NCBI GenBank assembly: GCA_016932135.1
Contig: JAFGDJ010000040.1
Location: forward strand, 1-58,068
From: Spirochaetales bacterium
GTDB lineage: Bacteria; Spirochaetota; Spirochaetia; JAFGDJ01
DNA length: 58,068 nucleotides
Reading direction: 5' to 3'
A program made the position numbers and the translations under genes. The notes beneath the pieces are model-generated. The model saw only the letters and a list, made by a program, of their open reading frames with translations. It was not told the DNA's origin and made no database searches. Of the stretch, positions 8,938 through 17,072 are shown piece after piece (the stretch's first letter is position 1; each line of letters opens with the position of its first letter).

Positions 8938-11106
8938 TTAGAGGTATTTATCCGGCACTCGAAGAATATCCCGGGGTTTGCTCCCGTTGGCCGGACCGAC
9001 AATCCCCATCTCTTCCATGAGTTCTACCAGCCGGGCGGCCCGATTATAGCCTATTTTCAGTCTTCGTTGAAGGTAGGAGGCCGAGGCCTTACCCGCTTCG
9101 ATGACGATCTCCATGGCGGAATCCATCAGAGGGTCTCCCGGACCGTCACTGATAAGGTTGAAATCCCCGTCATCGTCATCATCGAAGAAGATCTCGTCGT
9201 CGATGTAATCGGGTTTTCCCAGGGTCTTCACGTGATTGGTCACCCTTTCGACTTCTTCTTCCGAGAGGAAAGCCCCCTGGATTCTCACCGGATTGGGGTC
9301 CCAGGCGGAGGTAAAGAGCATGTCTCCCCGGCCGAGGAGTTTTTCCGCTCCCACCTGGTCGATGATAATCCGGGAATCGAATTTCCCCGCCACCATAAAG
9401 GCGATTCGGGAGGGAATGTTCGCCTTAATGAGCCCGGTAATGACATCGACGCTGGGCCGCTGGGTAGCCAGAACCAGATGAAGCCCCACCGCCCGGGACA
9501 TGGCTGCCAGACGGGCAATCGTAGCTTCCAGTTCCTTACCGGTGGTGGCCATAAGATCGGCGAACTCGTCGATGATGATCAGGATATACGGCAGAGGTTC
9601 CGTGGCCAGTCGCCGCTGAACCACCTTGCGGTTGTAGGATCGAATATCCCGGACCCCCAATCCGTCCAACAGGGAGTACCGTCGCTCCATTTCAAAAATA
9701 CAATACTGCAGAGCCTGAAAGGCCCGTTTCGGTTCGGTAATCACCGGGGTCAGAAGATGGGGAATATCGTTGTAGAGTTTCAATTCCACAATCTTGGGAT
9801 CGATGAGCATGATCCGCACCTGGGAAGGGTGCCGGTTGTAGAGAATAGAGCAGATGATGGAATTGACACAGACCGATTTCCCCGACCCCGTGGCGCCGGC
9901 GATCAGCAGATGGGGTGTCTGGGCAAGATCGATTACCCGGGAACCTCCGGCGATATCCTTCCCCAGGATCACCGGTATTTCCATCTTATCGCCGACAATT
10001 TCGTCGGCTTCCAGCATTTCCTTGAAAGAGACAATAGCCCGGTGCCGGTTCGGCACTTCGATTCCTACAGCGTGTTTTCCTGGAATGGGTGCCACAATAC
10101 GTACCCGGGAAGCGGCCAGGCGAAGGGCGATATTGTCCGCCAGATTGACGATCTTCGACAATTTCACCCCTGGAGCGGGGAGAATCTCGAACATGGTGAT
10201 CACCGGACCCTTGCTGATCCCCGTAACCTCGGCGGTTATCTTGAATTCTTCCAGGGTCAGCTTGAGGACCTCGGCGGCCTTGGTAGTCGCCTCATCCACG
10301 ATCCAGTATTGACCGTCCGGGTAGTCGTCCAAAAGGTCCTGAATCGGCATATCATAGGGCCGGACTACAGCCTTGGGGGCAGGGACTTTATCCGGTGCTT
10401 CGTCTTCATCCTCGTCTTCATTCTCGTCTTCATCATCCTCTTCCAACAGGGCTGTCCAGCCCGCTTCCGGCTCAGGATAATCTTCCGGTTCCTCAATCAG
10501 TTCTGCCGGCTCTTCCGGGGCTTCTTCCGGAACAATTTCATCCTGAAAAGCAGACGGAACAATCGGAACCGGGGGAGGAAGGATAAATTCCGGTTCCGTA
10601 TCTTCCACCGCGGTATTCACTTCTTCTTCCGTTTCGTCTCTATTCTCTTCTCCCGGCGGAATTTCCGAAGAAACCCCTACAAAAGCCTTTTTGCCAGGCA
10701 TGGAGAGGCGAAGAAGAAGGAAAAATTCCAGCAGGAACAGCAGAAGAAGAAAAAAGGCCGCCCCTTTTCTGCCGAAAAAGAAGGCCAAGGTTTCAGCCGC
10801 TTTACCCGCGGGCTCAGGGGAAACAACCTGAAAGAAGAGACCCAGGGTTATAAAGGGTAAAAGAGATGCCAGCAGAATAACCATCCGTCGGGGGCTGAAA
10901 TCCGGCAGGAAAAAAAACACCGTAAGAGCCAGCAGGTAAAGAGGAACATAGAAAGCCGCGTATCGGAAACTTCGTAAAAGGTACGTTCCGGGGAACAGAT
11001 CTATACCCCGGGTGAGGCCGAGAATGAGAGATACCAGGATATACAATGAAACCACGGCGCCAAGAATCGCCGGGAGACGTCCGGGGATTGTGTTTTTTCG
11101 TTCCAT
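8938..11106 (-). CDS. ftsK: DNA translocase FtsK/SpoIIIE
   Basis: This 722-residue motor pumps DNA across the closing septum and helps resolve chromosomes. About four membrane helices lie within residues 10-135. An acidic Pro/Glu/Asp-rich linker follows (around 140-240, including DEDENEDEDEDE). The RecA-like motor has Walker A GATGSGKSV near 403-411 and Walker B IIDEFADLM near 511-519. A C-terminal winged-helix gamma domain covers about 650-722. Length is typical of SpoIIIE-type proteins. A TATAAA hexamer ends 8 bases before ATG 11106 with no clear -35, and no good Shine-Dalgarno is visible, so this too may be leaderless. A long open frame on the opposite strand here is spurious. Confidence 0.97.
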   Translation of the reverse strand: MERKNTIPGRLPAILGAVVSLYILVSLILGLTRGIDLFPGTYLLRSFRYAAFYVPLYLLALTVFFFLPDFSPRRMVILLASLLPFITLGLFFQVVSPEPAGKAAETLAFFFGRKGAAFFLLLLFLLEFFLLLRLSMPGKKAFVGVSSEIPPGEENRDETEEEVNTAVEDTEPEFILPPPVPIVPSAFQDEIVPEEAPEEPAELIEEPEDYPEPEAGWTALLEEDDEDENEDEDEDEAPDKVPAPKAVVRPYDMPIQDLLDDYPDGQYWIVDEATTKAAEVLKLTLEEFKITAEVTGISKGPVITMFEILPAPGVKLSKIVNLADNIALRLAASRVRIVAPIPGKHAVGIEVPNRHRAIVSFKEMLEADEIVGDKMEIPVILGKDIAGGSRVIDLAQTPHLLIAGATGSGKSVCVNSIICSILYNRHPSQVRIMLIDPKIVELKLYNDIPHLLTPVITEPKRAFQALQYCIFEMERRYSLLDGLGVRDIRSYNRKVVQRRLATEPLPYILIIIDEFADLMATTGKELEATIARLAAMSRAVGLHLVLATQRPSVDVITGLIKANIPSRIAFMVAGKFDSRIIIDQVGAEKLLGRGDMLFTSAWDPNPVRIQGAFLSEEEVERVTNHVKTLGKPDYIDDEIFFDDDDDGDFNLISDGPGDPLMDSAMEIVIEAGKASASYLQRRLKIGYNRAARLVELMEEMGIVGPANGSKPRDILRVPDKYL

Positions 11107-11171
11107 AGATCTTCTTTATACTATATCGGTTGAAGCCGCCGGAGGTCTAAAGGGTAAATCCTTCAAGGTTT

Positions 11172-11966
11172 TCAAAGGAGAATGAGCCCCGCCACTCCCA
11201 GTGGAAGGAGATAAAAGGCAAAATAATGAAATTTCGCTTTTTCCAGAAGAAGAAGCAGAAGTTTAATGGATGCAAACCCCACTACCAGGGCGCTGAGCAT
11301 TCCAGCCGCCAGGGCGGCAGAGGGAACCTCCACCGACAAGGCCCGGGCGTCAGGGAGCTCCAGAAGAAAAGCACCTAGAACAGCCGGCAGAGATACCAGG
11401 AAAGCCAGCTCGCCGGCTTTCTTTCTGCCGATACCGGAAGCCAGGGCGGCGGAAATGACGATCCCCGAACGGGAGATCCCCGGCAGCACGCCCAACCCCT
11501 GGGCGAAGCCGGTAAAAAGGCCGTCTTTCAGCTTCAGTTCTTCGTAATCCCGGTTTCCCCGGGCATACCGGGAAAGGATCAGGATAATGCCTGTGACGAT
11601 AAAAAGAGCGGAGACAACCTTCGGATAACGATCCACGGAGAGATAGGATATGCCCATTCCCAAAGCGGCGGTAATGACGGTTGCTACAAGAATGATAAGA
11701 AACAGTCTCAGGTCGGGCCGGTCTTCTTCCCTGCTTTTTCGGCAGATAAAGCGGATGACCGCCATAAAAAGGGTCCCTATCCTGCGCCGAAAAACAACGC
11801 AGATCACCACCAGGGTAGAAACATGGAGGAGTACATCGAAAAGCTGGGGTATCTCACCGGTGCCGAGAAGCCGACGGAACACCACAAGATGACCGGAACT
11901 GGATACCGGAAGGAATTCGGTGATACCCTGCAGAATTCCCAGCAGAGTTGCCTGTAGAATTGTCAT
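11172..11966 (-). CDS. uppP: Undecaprenyl-diphosphatase UppP (BacA)
   Basis: This integral membrane phosphatase of 264 residues recycles the lipid carrier for peptidoglycan synthesis by removing one phosphate from undecaprenyl diphosphate. Both signature motifs are present: GITEFLPVSSSGH near residues 14-26 and LPGISRSG near 158-165, which carry the catalytic Glu, Ser and Arg residues. Hydrophobic helices cover most of the protein. It starts 12 bases after the Slt-type transglycosylase on the same strand, so the two peptidoglycan genes are probably cotranscribed. UppP overproduction is known to give bacitracin tolerance in other bacteria. Confidence 0.96.
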   Translation of the reverse strand: MTILQATLLGILQGITEFLPVSSSGHLVVFRRLLGTGEIPQLFDVLLHVSTLVVICVVFRRRIGTLFMAVIRFICRKSREEDRPDLRLFLIILVATVITAALGMGISYLSVDRYPKVVSALFIVTGIILILSRYARGNRDYEELKLKDGLFTGFAQGLGVLPGISRSGIVISAALASGIGRKKAGELAFLVSLPAVLGAFLLELPDARALSVEVPSAALAAGMLSALVVGFASIKLLLLLLEKAKFHYFAFYLLPLGVAGLILL

Positions 11967-11978
11967 AGCCTTATCTCC

Positions 11979-14024
11979 CTAGAGCTGTTCAAACCAGAAG
12001 CACACCGTATCGCGGGGATCTACGGCGTAGTAAAGATACCCGTAATACACCGAAGAAACAAGCACCTTCTTGACATAGCGCCGGGTTTCGGTCACCGGAA
12101 TAGCTTCAACGAAAAGATCCGGCGGAAGGGTACCGAATTGACGCCTCCAGGTACCCACCCGGCCCGGTCCGGCATTATACGCCGCCACGGCGCAGGCAGA
12201 AAAAGGAAACTGCCCTCGCAGCAAGGCCAGATACCAGGCGCCTATCATGGCATTGTCCGCCGGATCGTTCAGATCGTATGACCCATAGGACATGAGCTCT
12301 GCGACGTAGGATGCCGTGGAAGGCATAAGCTGGCTTAAGCCCGCAGCCCCGGCCCAGGAGCGGATATCCGGTTGAAAGGCGCTCTCTTCCCTCACCAAGG
12401 CGAAAAAAAGATGGGCCGGCAGATCATTCCTGTCAGCCGCCTCGGCTATCTCCTTAAGAAACCAGCGGGGGAAAAGCATCTTCAGGGCATCTCCGCCCGG
12501 AGGAAGACTCCGCAGGCCGTCCCAGCGGAGCATAATCCTCATGGAATCCAGGTACCTTCCCTGCCCTGCCGTAACCTCTGCAACCTTTACAGCCCCCGAA
12601 GGGCTGAGGTCGGCCAGCCGGACATAGGTTTCCTCCAGGCCAAGATCGATCATCCCCAGGGAAAAGAAGGGGAGAAGAAACTCATCCGTCGGTGTCGGAT
12701 TTTCCAATGCACCGGCGGGGGAAATGATCTTCTCATAGTCGGGAACCTGATTGCCGGAAAGCCGCAGGCCGGATAGAAATCCGTAATACCCCCGGGGATC
12801 CGCCTCCACCGCTTGGGCGAACAAAACCCCCGGGTCGCCATCTCTTAGAAAACCCTCTTCCAGGGCCCGGGCTTCCAGGTACAGGCTCCTGGACCGCTGG
12901 CTGGGACTTCCATAGGCTTTTACAATTCCCCCTAAAGACCGCAGGTCTTCCCATCGCCCCAGACGAAGCAAAGAAGCGGTAAGCTCATCAAGAACACCTT
13001 CATAATCCTGAGGGTTTCGGACAGAAGGAAGAATTTGGAGGGTTTTCTTAAGGGTTTCTTCAGGACCGGAAGTCCAAAACAGGGCGGAGAGGAGCATTCT
13101 GCCCGCCTGTTCCGTGATCTCGTCGGGAATCGGAAGAGATCCCAGGTATTCCGCCGCCTCATGGGTCCGGCCGGCCGACAGATACAATGATCCGATTTGT
13201 TCATGCACCGCTGCGCGGAGATCCGCGTTCCAGGAGCGTCCAAAAACTTCCAGGAGCTCTAAGAAAAAGACCAGCCCTTCTTCTTCCCCCGCCGCCTGGC
13301 GGAACAGGCTTCCCATTTCCCTCATCAAGAGGGGAGATGCAAAAGCCCCCTGTTCCAGATACGTCTTCAATAAAGGCAGAGCTTCTTCAAGACTGCCGGA
13401 AGCCAAGGCCGCCTTTCCGCGGATGAGGAGAACCAGGGAATCCTTCGGTTTCTTCGCCAGGGGGTAGAAAAGGTATTCCGAAGCCTTCAAATGATCCGGC
13501 CCGGCGGGATAATCGAGAAAAAGTCGCTCCAGCCGGTCTTCCCAGGGAGATAAGCCCATTCTTCGGGAGGCTTCGGCCAGCACCAGCAGCCCCCGGGGGC
13601 TGGAGGACAGATCCTCCGCTTCATGAGCCGTCCAGAGAGCCTGCCGACGTTTTCCCAACCGGAGTAAAATCTCAGCTTGGAAAACTAAAAAGTCCGGATC
13701 TCTGCCGAACCGGTCCAAAGCGTCGGTGGAAAGGTTTAAGGCATCCCTGTACCCCCCGGCGTCGATCAACCCGGCAATTAAACGCTTCAATCCTTCCCGG
13801 TACGCCAGGGTCTCGTCAGGCCGCGGAAGCAACAGCCGGTAATAATCCAGGGCTTTCTCCACCTCACCCAGATACTCCGCTTTACGGCCGGCATAATAGG
13901 GGAATTCTTCCCGGAGTTCCGCCGGATCGTGCATCGAGCTGCTAACCGTCCCCCGGCAGACGGGAAAGGACAGGAGTATTCCCAGAGACAGAAAGAACCA
14001 CCTACAGAAAGATAGACGTCTCAT
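11979..14024 (-). CDS. slt: Soluble lytic murein transglycosylase, Slt70-like
   Basis: A secreted peptidoglycan-cleaving enzyme of 681 residues. An N-terminal signal (FCRWFFLSLGILLSFPVCRG) leads into a long TPR-like alpha superhelix (about 35-520), as in Slt70. The C-terminal SLT domain carries the catalytic Glu in LVREESAFQPDIRSWAGAAG near residue 546, then GLSQLMPSTA and AYNAGPGRV. It cuts the MurNAc-GlcNAc bond to form 1,6-anhydro ends. It lies 26 bases after the LysM gene and 12 before uppP. No Shine-Dalgarno precedes ATG 14024; instead a T-run lies there, so its translation or expression may depend on the upstream gene. Confidence 0.93.
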   Translation of the reverse strand: MRRLSFCRWFFLSLGILLSFPVCRGTVSSSMHDPAELREEFPYYAGRKAEYLGEVEKALDYYRLLLPRPDETLAYREGLKRLIAGLIDAGGYRDALNLSTDALDRFGRDPDFLVFQAEILLRLGKRRQALWTAHEAEDLSSSPRGLLVLAEASRRMGLSPWEDRLERLFLDYPAGPDHLKASEYLFYPLAKKPKDSLVLLIRGKAALASGSLEEALPLLKTYLEQGAFASPLLMREMGSLFRQAAGEEEGLVFFLELLEVFGRSWNADLRAAVHEQIGSLYLSAGRTHEAAEYLGSLPIPDEITEQAGRMLLSALFWTSGPEETLKKTLQILPSVRNPQDYEGVLDELTASLLRLGRWEDLRSLGGIVKAYGSPSQRSRSLYLEARALEEGFLRDGDPGVLFAQAVEADPRGYYGFLSGLRLSGNQVPDYEKIISPAGALENPTPTDEFLLPFFSLGMIDLGLEETYVRLADLSPSGAVKVAEVTAGQGRYLDSMRIMLRWDGLRSLPPGGDALKMLFPRWFLKEIAEAADRNDLPAHLFFALVREESAFQPDIRSWAGAAGLSQLMPSTASYVAELMSYGSYDLNDPADNAMIGAWYLALLRGQFPFSACAVAAYNAGPGRVGTWRRQFGTLPPDLFVEAIPVTETRRYVKKVLVSSVYYGYLYYAVDPRDTVCFWFEQL

Positions 14025-14036
14025 GAAATAAAAAAA

Positions 14037-14046
14037 GCCTTCAGGC
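14037..14046 (-). terminator. Weak hairpin plus T-run between LysM gene and slt
   Basis: On the minus strand GCC-TGAA-GGC is followed by seven T residues, 12 bases before the slt start codon. The stem is only 3-4 bp, so full termination is doubtful; partial attenuation is possible. Confidence 0.25.
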
Positions 14047-14050
14047 GGGA

Positions 14051-14995
14051 TTAACGGGCGGGAATAAAAATGGAAGTCTCCGCCAGGATAAAATCGGGAT
14101 TCCTGATATCATTCTCTTTAGCGATAACCGGGTAGAGCCAGGGGTTTTTATAAAAGGCGTAAGAAATATCCCAGAGGGTGTCACCCCAGGCGATCCTGTA
14201 CCAGAGACCCGTTTTTGCCGGGGGTATGGCACTCTGAGCCGGCGCAGGCGGTTCTGTGGTCTCTGCCACAGCCGCAGGAGGCTCTTCCGCGGCCGGTTCC
14301 ACCACCGCCGAGGGCTTTTCAGCAGCCGGAGGTTCTTCGGCAGGGGCTTCAGCCACCGTCTCGGAAACCACCGTTCCTCCGGCTTCCAGAGGGGGGACCT
14401 CCTCTCCCCGAAGGTTCTTGAAGAGCAGAACCCCCAGTACCGCCAGAACGGCAAGAGCCAGAATTATAAAACCAATCAGGAGAACGGGATGTTTCTTTTT
14501 TGATTCCTTTTCATCCTCTTCCTCCTCCTCTTCCTGCCATTCCTCTTCTTCGTCATCATCTTCGTAAGTTTCGGCAGTCAATCTGCTCTCTTCATCCGGT
14601 GAAACCGTACCGATATCATTCTCAATCTCAAAATCGGGCATATCGTAGGTATCCGACGCTTCCAGAGCCGTAAGACTGACACTGAGGCTTTGCTTTTCCC
14701 CGGTAATATGATCGCCCGCCGTAGCGTTTAAATTTCCATTTTTATCTACTCCGACAATAAGTTCGACTTCCGGCTCTCCTTTTTCCGCGGTTTCTATATT
14801 TTCGATCATCAGACTGCCGATATATCGAGCGTTTTCCAGGCTTTCGCCCTGACCTTTATACAGATCGATCTGAACACTTTCCTGGTTGTCCCGCACAGTG
14901 GTTAAAACAACCCGCTTACTCGATCCCTTTTCTCCGCCCAGGATGGGATAATAGGATCCATCAGCTATCTTGATACCTATCGTCGAATCGTTCAC
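14051..14995 (-). CDS. Membrane-anchored LysM protein with an Hsp70 substrate-binding-like N-terminal domain
   Basis: The 314-residue product has three parts. Residues about 14-108 resemble the beta-sandwich substrate-binding domain of DnaK: VVLTTVRDNQESVQIDLYKG, then IGSLMIENI, EVELIVGVDKNGNLNATAGD and a final beta strand, with no ATPase domain present. An acidic segment (about 142-168) and one membrane helix (170-192) follow. Beyond a Pro/Ala/Glu-rich stretch, a LysM module ends the protein (WYRIAWGDTLWDISYAFYKN). The order predicts a cytoplasmic N-terminus and a periplasmic glycan-binding C-terminus. The start is GTG 14995 behind a GGGGG. Divergent from the TPR gene; upstream of slt and uppP. 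Function is unknown. Confidence 0.85.
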   Translation of the reverse strand: MNDSTIGIKIADGSYYPILGGEKGSSKRVVLTTVRDNQESVQIDLYKGQGESLENARYIGSLMIENIETAEKGEPEVELIVGVDKNGNLNATAGDHITGEKQSLSVSLTALEASDTYDMPDFEIENDIGTVSPDEESRLTAETYEDDDEEEEWQEEEEEEDEKESKKKHPVLLIGFIILALAVLAVLGVLLFKNLRGEEVPPLEAGGTVVSETVAEAPAEEPPAAEKPSAVVEPAAEEPPAAVAETTEPPAPAQSAIPPAKTGLWYRIAWGDTLWDISYAFYKNPWLYPVIAKENDIRNPDFILAETSIFIPAR

Positions 14996-15013
14996 TCCCT
15001 ACCCCCTAATGAA

Positions 15014-15042
15014 AGCCTATCCCCGGACAAACTATTTGTCAA
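15014..15042 (-). promoter_or_regulatory. Promoter of the LysM-slt-uppP block
   Basis: On the minus strand a perfect TTGACA (15042-15037) is followed after 17 bases by TAGGCT (15019-15014), about 18 bases before GTG 14995. The -10 is weak. It is back to back with the promoter of the TPR gene. Confidence 0.45.
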
Positions 15043-15057
15043 TTGTTTTTCCTTTTC

Positions 15058-15087
15058 TTGACAATATTGCGGTACAGACAGCATAAT
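15058..15087 (+). promoter_or_regulatory. Promoter of the TPR gene, leaderless
   Basis: TTGACA (15058-15063), an 18-base spacer and CATAAT (15082-15087). Only 6 bases separate the -10 from ATG 15094, so the predicted transcript starts at the initiation codon; no Shine-Dalgarno is present. Confidence 0.6.
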
Positions 15088-15093
15088 GGCCTC

Positions 15094-16449
15094 ATGTCTA
15101 CACTTTACATTGTAGTTCCAATTGGGGCTGCTCTTATAGCTGCCGTTTTCATTCTCTTCATTCTTCGGAAAAAAGGCGATAAGAAAGAAGTCAAAAACAA
15201 AAACAAGAAGGTGAAAGACCGAAACACCATTGTGAGAGAAGCAAACCGCCGGCTGGCTCAAAACCCCAAGGACCCCGAAGCTCTTTTACTCTTGGCGGAT
15301 ATCTACTATTCCGATCAGACCTATGAAAAAGCCATGAGAACCTATCAGGTTCTCATTGATCTCTGCGGCACCAATACCGAGCTGGATGAATTCGAGGTTA
15401 CCCTCCGGTACGCCTTATCGGCCATGCAGATTAAACAATACCAGGAAGCCTATAAGAGTTTCCTCATTGCCCGGACCATGAAGCAGGATGTTTTCGAGAT
15501 TGAACATAACTTAGGCCACCTGGAATATCTGAATAAAAACTATGAAAAAGCCGCGGGATACCTTTCCAAAGCCAAGGTGATGAAACCGGACAACCTGCAG
15601 ACCCTTCGTCTGCTGGGGCTCAGCCTCTTTCGAATCCGGCGTTATCAGGACGGGGCGATACATTTAAGAAAAGCCCTGGATATGGACCCCGAAGACAAGG
15701 AAGCCTTGTTTTGTCTTGGTCAATGCTACCACAACCTGGGACAGAATGAACCGGCCGTCAAGATTTTCGCCCATCTTCGGGTAGACCCGCTCTTCGGCCC
15801 CCATGCCGCCTTATATTCCGGTACCATCCATTTAAACGCTCATGATACCAACAAGGCTATTATGGATTTCGAGATCGGCCTACGGCATGAACAGATCAAA
15901 CAGGAGGTTCGGCTGGAACTGATGTACCGGCTGGCGACCGCCTATATAAAAAACCAGGACCTGCCGAACGCTCTGAACTATTTTCAACAAATCCGATCAA
16001 TCCAGCCGGATTACAAGGACGTGAAACAGCAGCTGGAGAATTACAGTGAGCTGAACCGCAATAAGAATTTGCAGGTTTTCCTGCTTTCCCCCATCTCCGA
16101 CTTTGTAGCCCTCTGCCGGAAACTGACCACCTCCTTCTTTCCCGATGCGAAGGTTAAGATTCTGGATATTTCCGTTCAAAAAAACGATTACGCCGACATC
16201 CTGACCGAAGTGAGCACCACAAAGTGGGAAGACATTGTCCTATTCCGATTCGTCAGGACCTCCGGCGATATCGGTGAGCTCATTCTCAGGGACCTCTATT
16301 CACGAATAAAAGAAGTAAAAGCGGGAAGGGGATACTGTATTACCACGGGCACCTTTACCGAGAGCGCCCAACACTTCGTCGAAGCACGGCTGATAGATCT
16401 TATCGAAAAAGACAAGCTTATGGAGAAACTCCTCCACACCAATTATTGA
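15094..16449 (+). CDS. Membrane-anchored TPR protein with a C-terminal Mrr/REase-like domain
   Basis: The 451-residue product starts with one membrane helix (about 4-23, IVVPIGAALIAAVFILFILR) and a Lys-rich patch. TPR units then run from about residue 50 to 330 (for example DPEALLLLADIYYSDQTYEKA, DKEALFCLGQCYHNLGQNEP). The last 110 residues resemble the Mrr-type restriction-endonuclease fold: YADILTEV, a beta strand WEDIVLFRF, GDIGELILRDLYSRI, then GYCITTGTFTESAQHFVEA and IDLIEKDKL. The usual Q/E-x-K catalytic motif appears replaced by FRF, so nuclease activity is doubtful. The start is fixed by a promoter 6 bases upstream. Its end overlaps convergent rsmG. Confidence 0.85.
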   Translation: MSTLYIVVPIGAALIAAVFILFILRKKGDKKEVKNKNKKVKDRNTIVREANRRLAQNPKDPEALLLLADIYYSDQTYEKAMRTYQVLIDLCGTNTELDEFEVTLRYALSAMQIKQYQEAYKSFLIARTMKQDVFEIEHNLGHLEYLNKNYEKAAGYLSKAKVMKPDNLQTLRLLGLSLFRIRRYQDGAIHLRKALDMDPEDKEALFCLGQCYHNLGQNEPAVKIFAHLRVDPLFGPHAALYSGTIHLNAHDTNKAIMDFEIGLRHEQIKQEVRLELMYRLATAYIKNQDLPNALNYFQQIRSIQPDYKDVKQQLENYSELNRNKNLQVFLLSPISDFVALCRKLTTSFFPDAKVKILDISVQKNDYADILTEVSTTKWEDIVLFRFVRTSGDIGELILRDLYSRIKEVKAGRGYCITTGTFTESAQHFVEARLIDLIEKDKLMEKLLHTNY

Positions 16450-17072
16450 TTCCGAGAGAAGATAACAAGATGCCTTTCTCCCTGAAGCCCCGGCACCTCC
16501 AGCGGAATCACCCGGGGGGGTGCCGGCAAAGCACCCGCGGAATCGATCTCTTCCCGGATCCGTACGGTGGTTCCTTTATAGAACACCAGCGTTCCCCCGG
16601 GAGCCGTTAGAGGCCAGAGAAGCTGCAAGCCCTTCTTAAGATCGGCCAGAGCCCGGGTCACCACCAGGTCAAAGGTTTCCTTTACCTGTCGAAGGTCCTC
16701 CTTTATTACTCGCAGGTCCCTATCCCGGGCAACCAGGGCGCCGACATGACGTAAAAAGGCGGCCTTTTTTTCTGATTTTTCGATAAGGCTCACCTTCACT
16801 TCGGGCATACCCAAAGATAAAGGAATACCCGGAAAACCGCCGCCGGACCCGGCGTCCGCCAAACTCTTCGGCGCCAAGGCATACAGGACCGGCAAAGCTG
16901 CCAGGGAATCCAGAAGGTGCCGGTGGAGGAATAGTTCCTCCCTGTCCCCTACCAGATTCATTTTTTTATTCCAACGGCTCAGCTCTTCCAGGTAAAGAAG
17001 GCAGTTTTCCACCTGGGAGGGTGAAAAGGTGAGCCCCAGGGCTTCCAGACCCTTTTCCAAGGCCTCCTTCAT
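16443..17072 (-). CDS. rsmG: 16S rRNA (guanine527-N7)-methyltransferase RsmG (GidB)
   Basis: This 209-residue SAM-dependent methyltransferase makes m7G527 in 16S rRNA; loss of it gives low-level streptomycin resistance in several bacteria. The SAM-binding loop [16 protein letters not shown] lies near residues 70-85, preceded by [13 protein letters not shown] and followed by [14 protein letters not shown] and VVTRALADL, all typical. The start overlaps the mnmG stop by 4 bases, closing the common mnmE-mnmG-rsmG operon. The 3' end overlaps the convergent TPR gene by 7 bases. Confidence 0.96.
   Translation of the reverse strand: MKEALEKGLEALGLTFSPSQVENCLLYLEELSRWNKKMNLVGDREELFLHRHLLDSLAALPVLYALAPKSLADAGSGGGFPGIPLSLGMPEVKVSLIEKSEKKAAFLRHVGALVARDRDLRVIKEDLRQVKETFDLVVTRALADLKKGLQLLWPLTAPGGTLVFYKGTTVRIREEIDSAGALPAPPRVIPLEVPGLQGERHLVIFSRNQ

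Noticed and set aside
8836..10860. Very long open frame on the plus strand opposite ftsK (about 674 codons)
   Set aside because: The minus strand encodes complete FtsK with Walker motifs; the plus-strand product is low-complexity Phe/Arg/Gly-rich with no domain or ribosome binding site.
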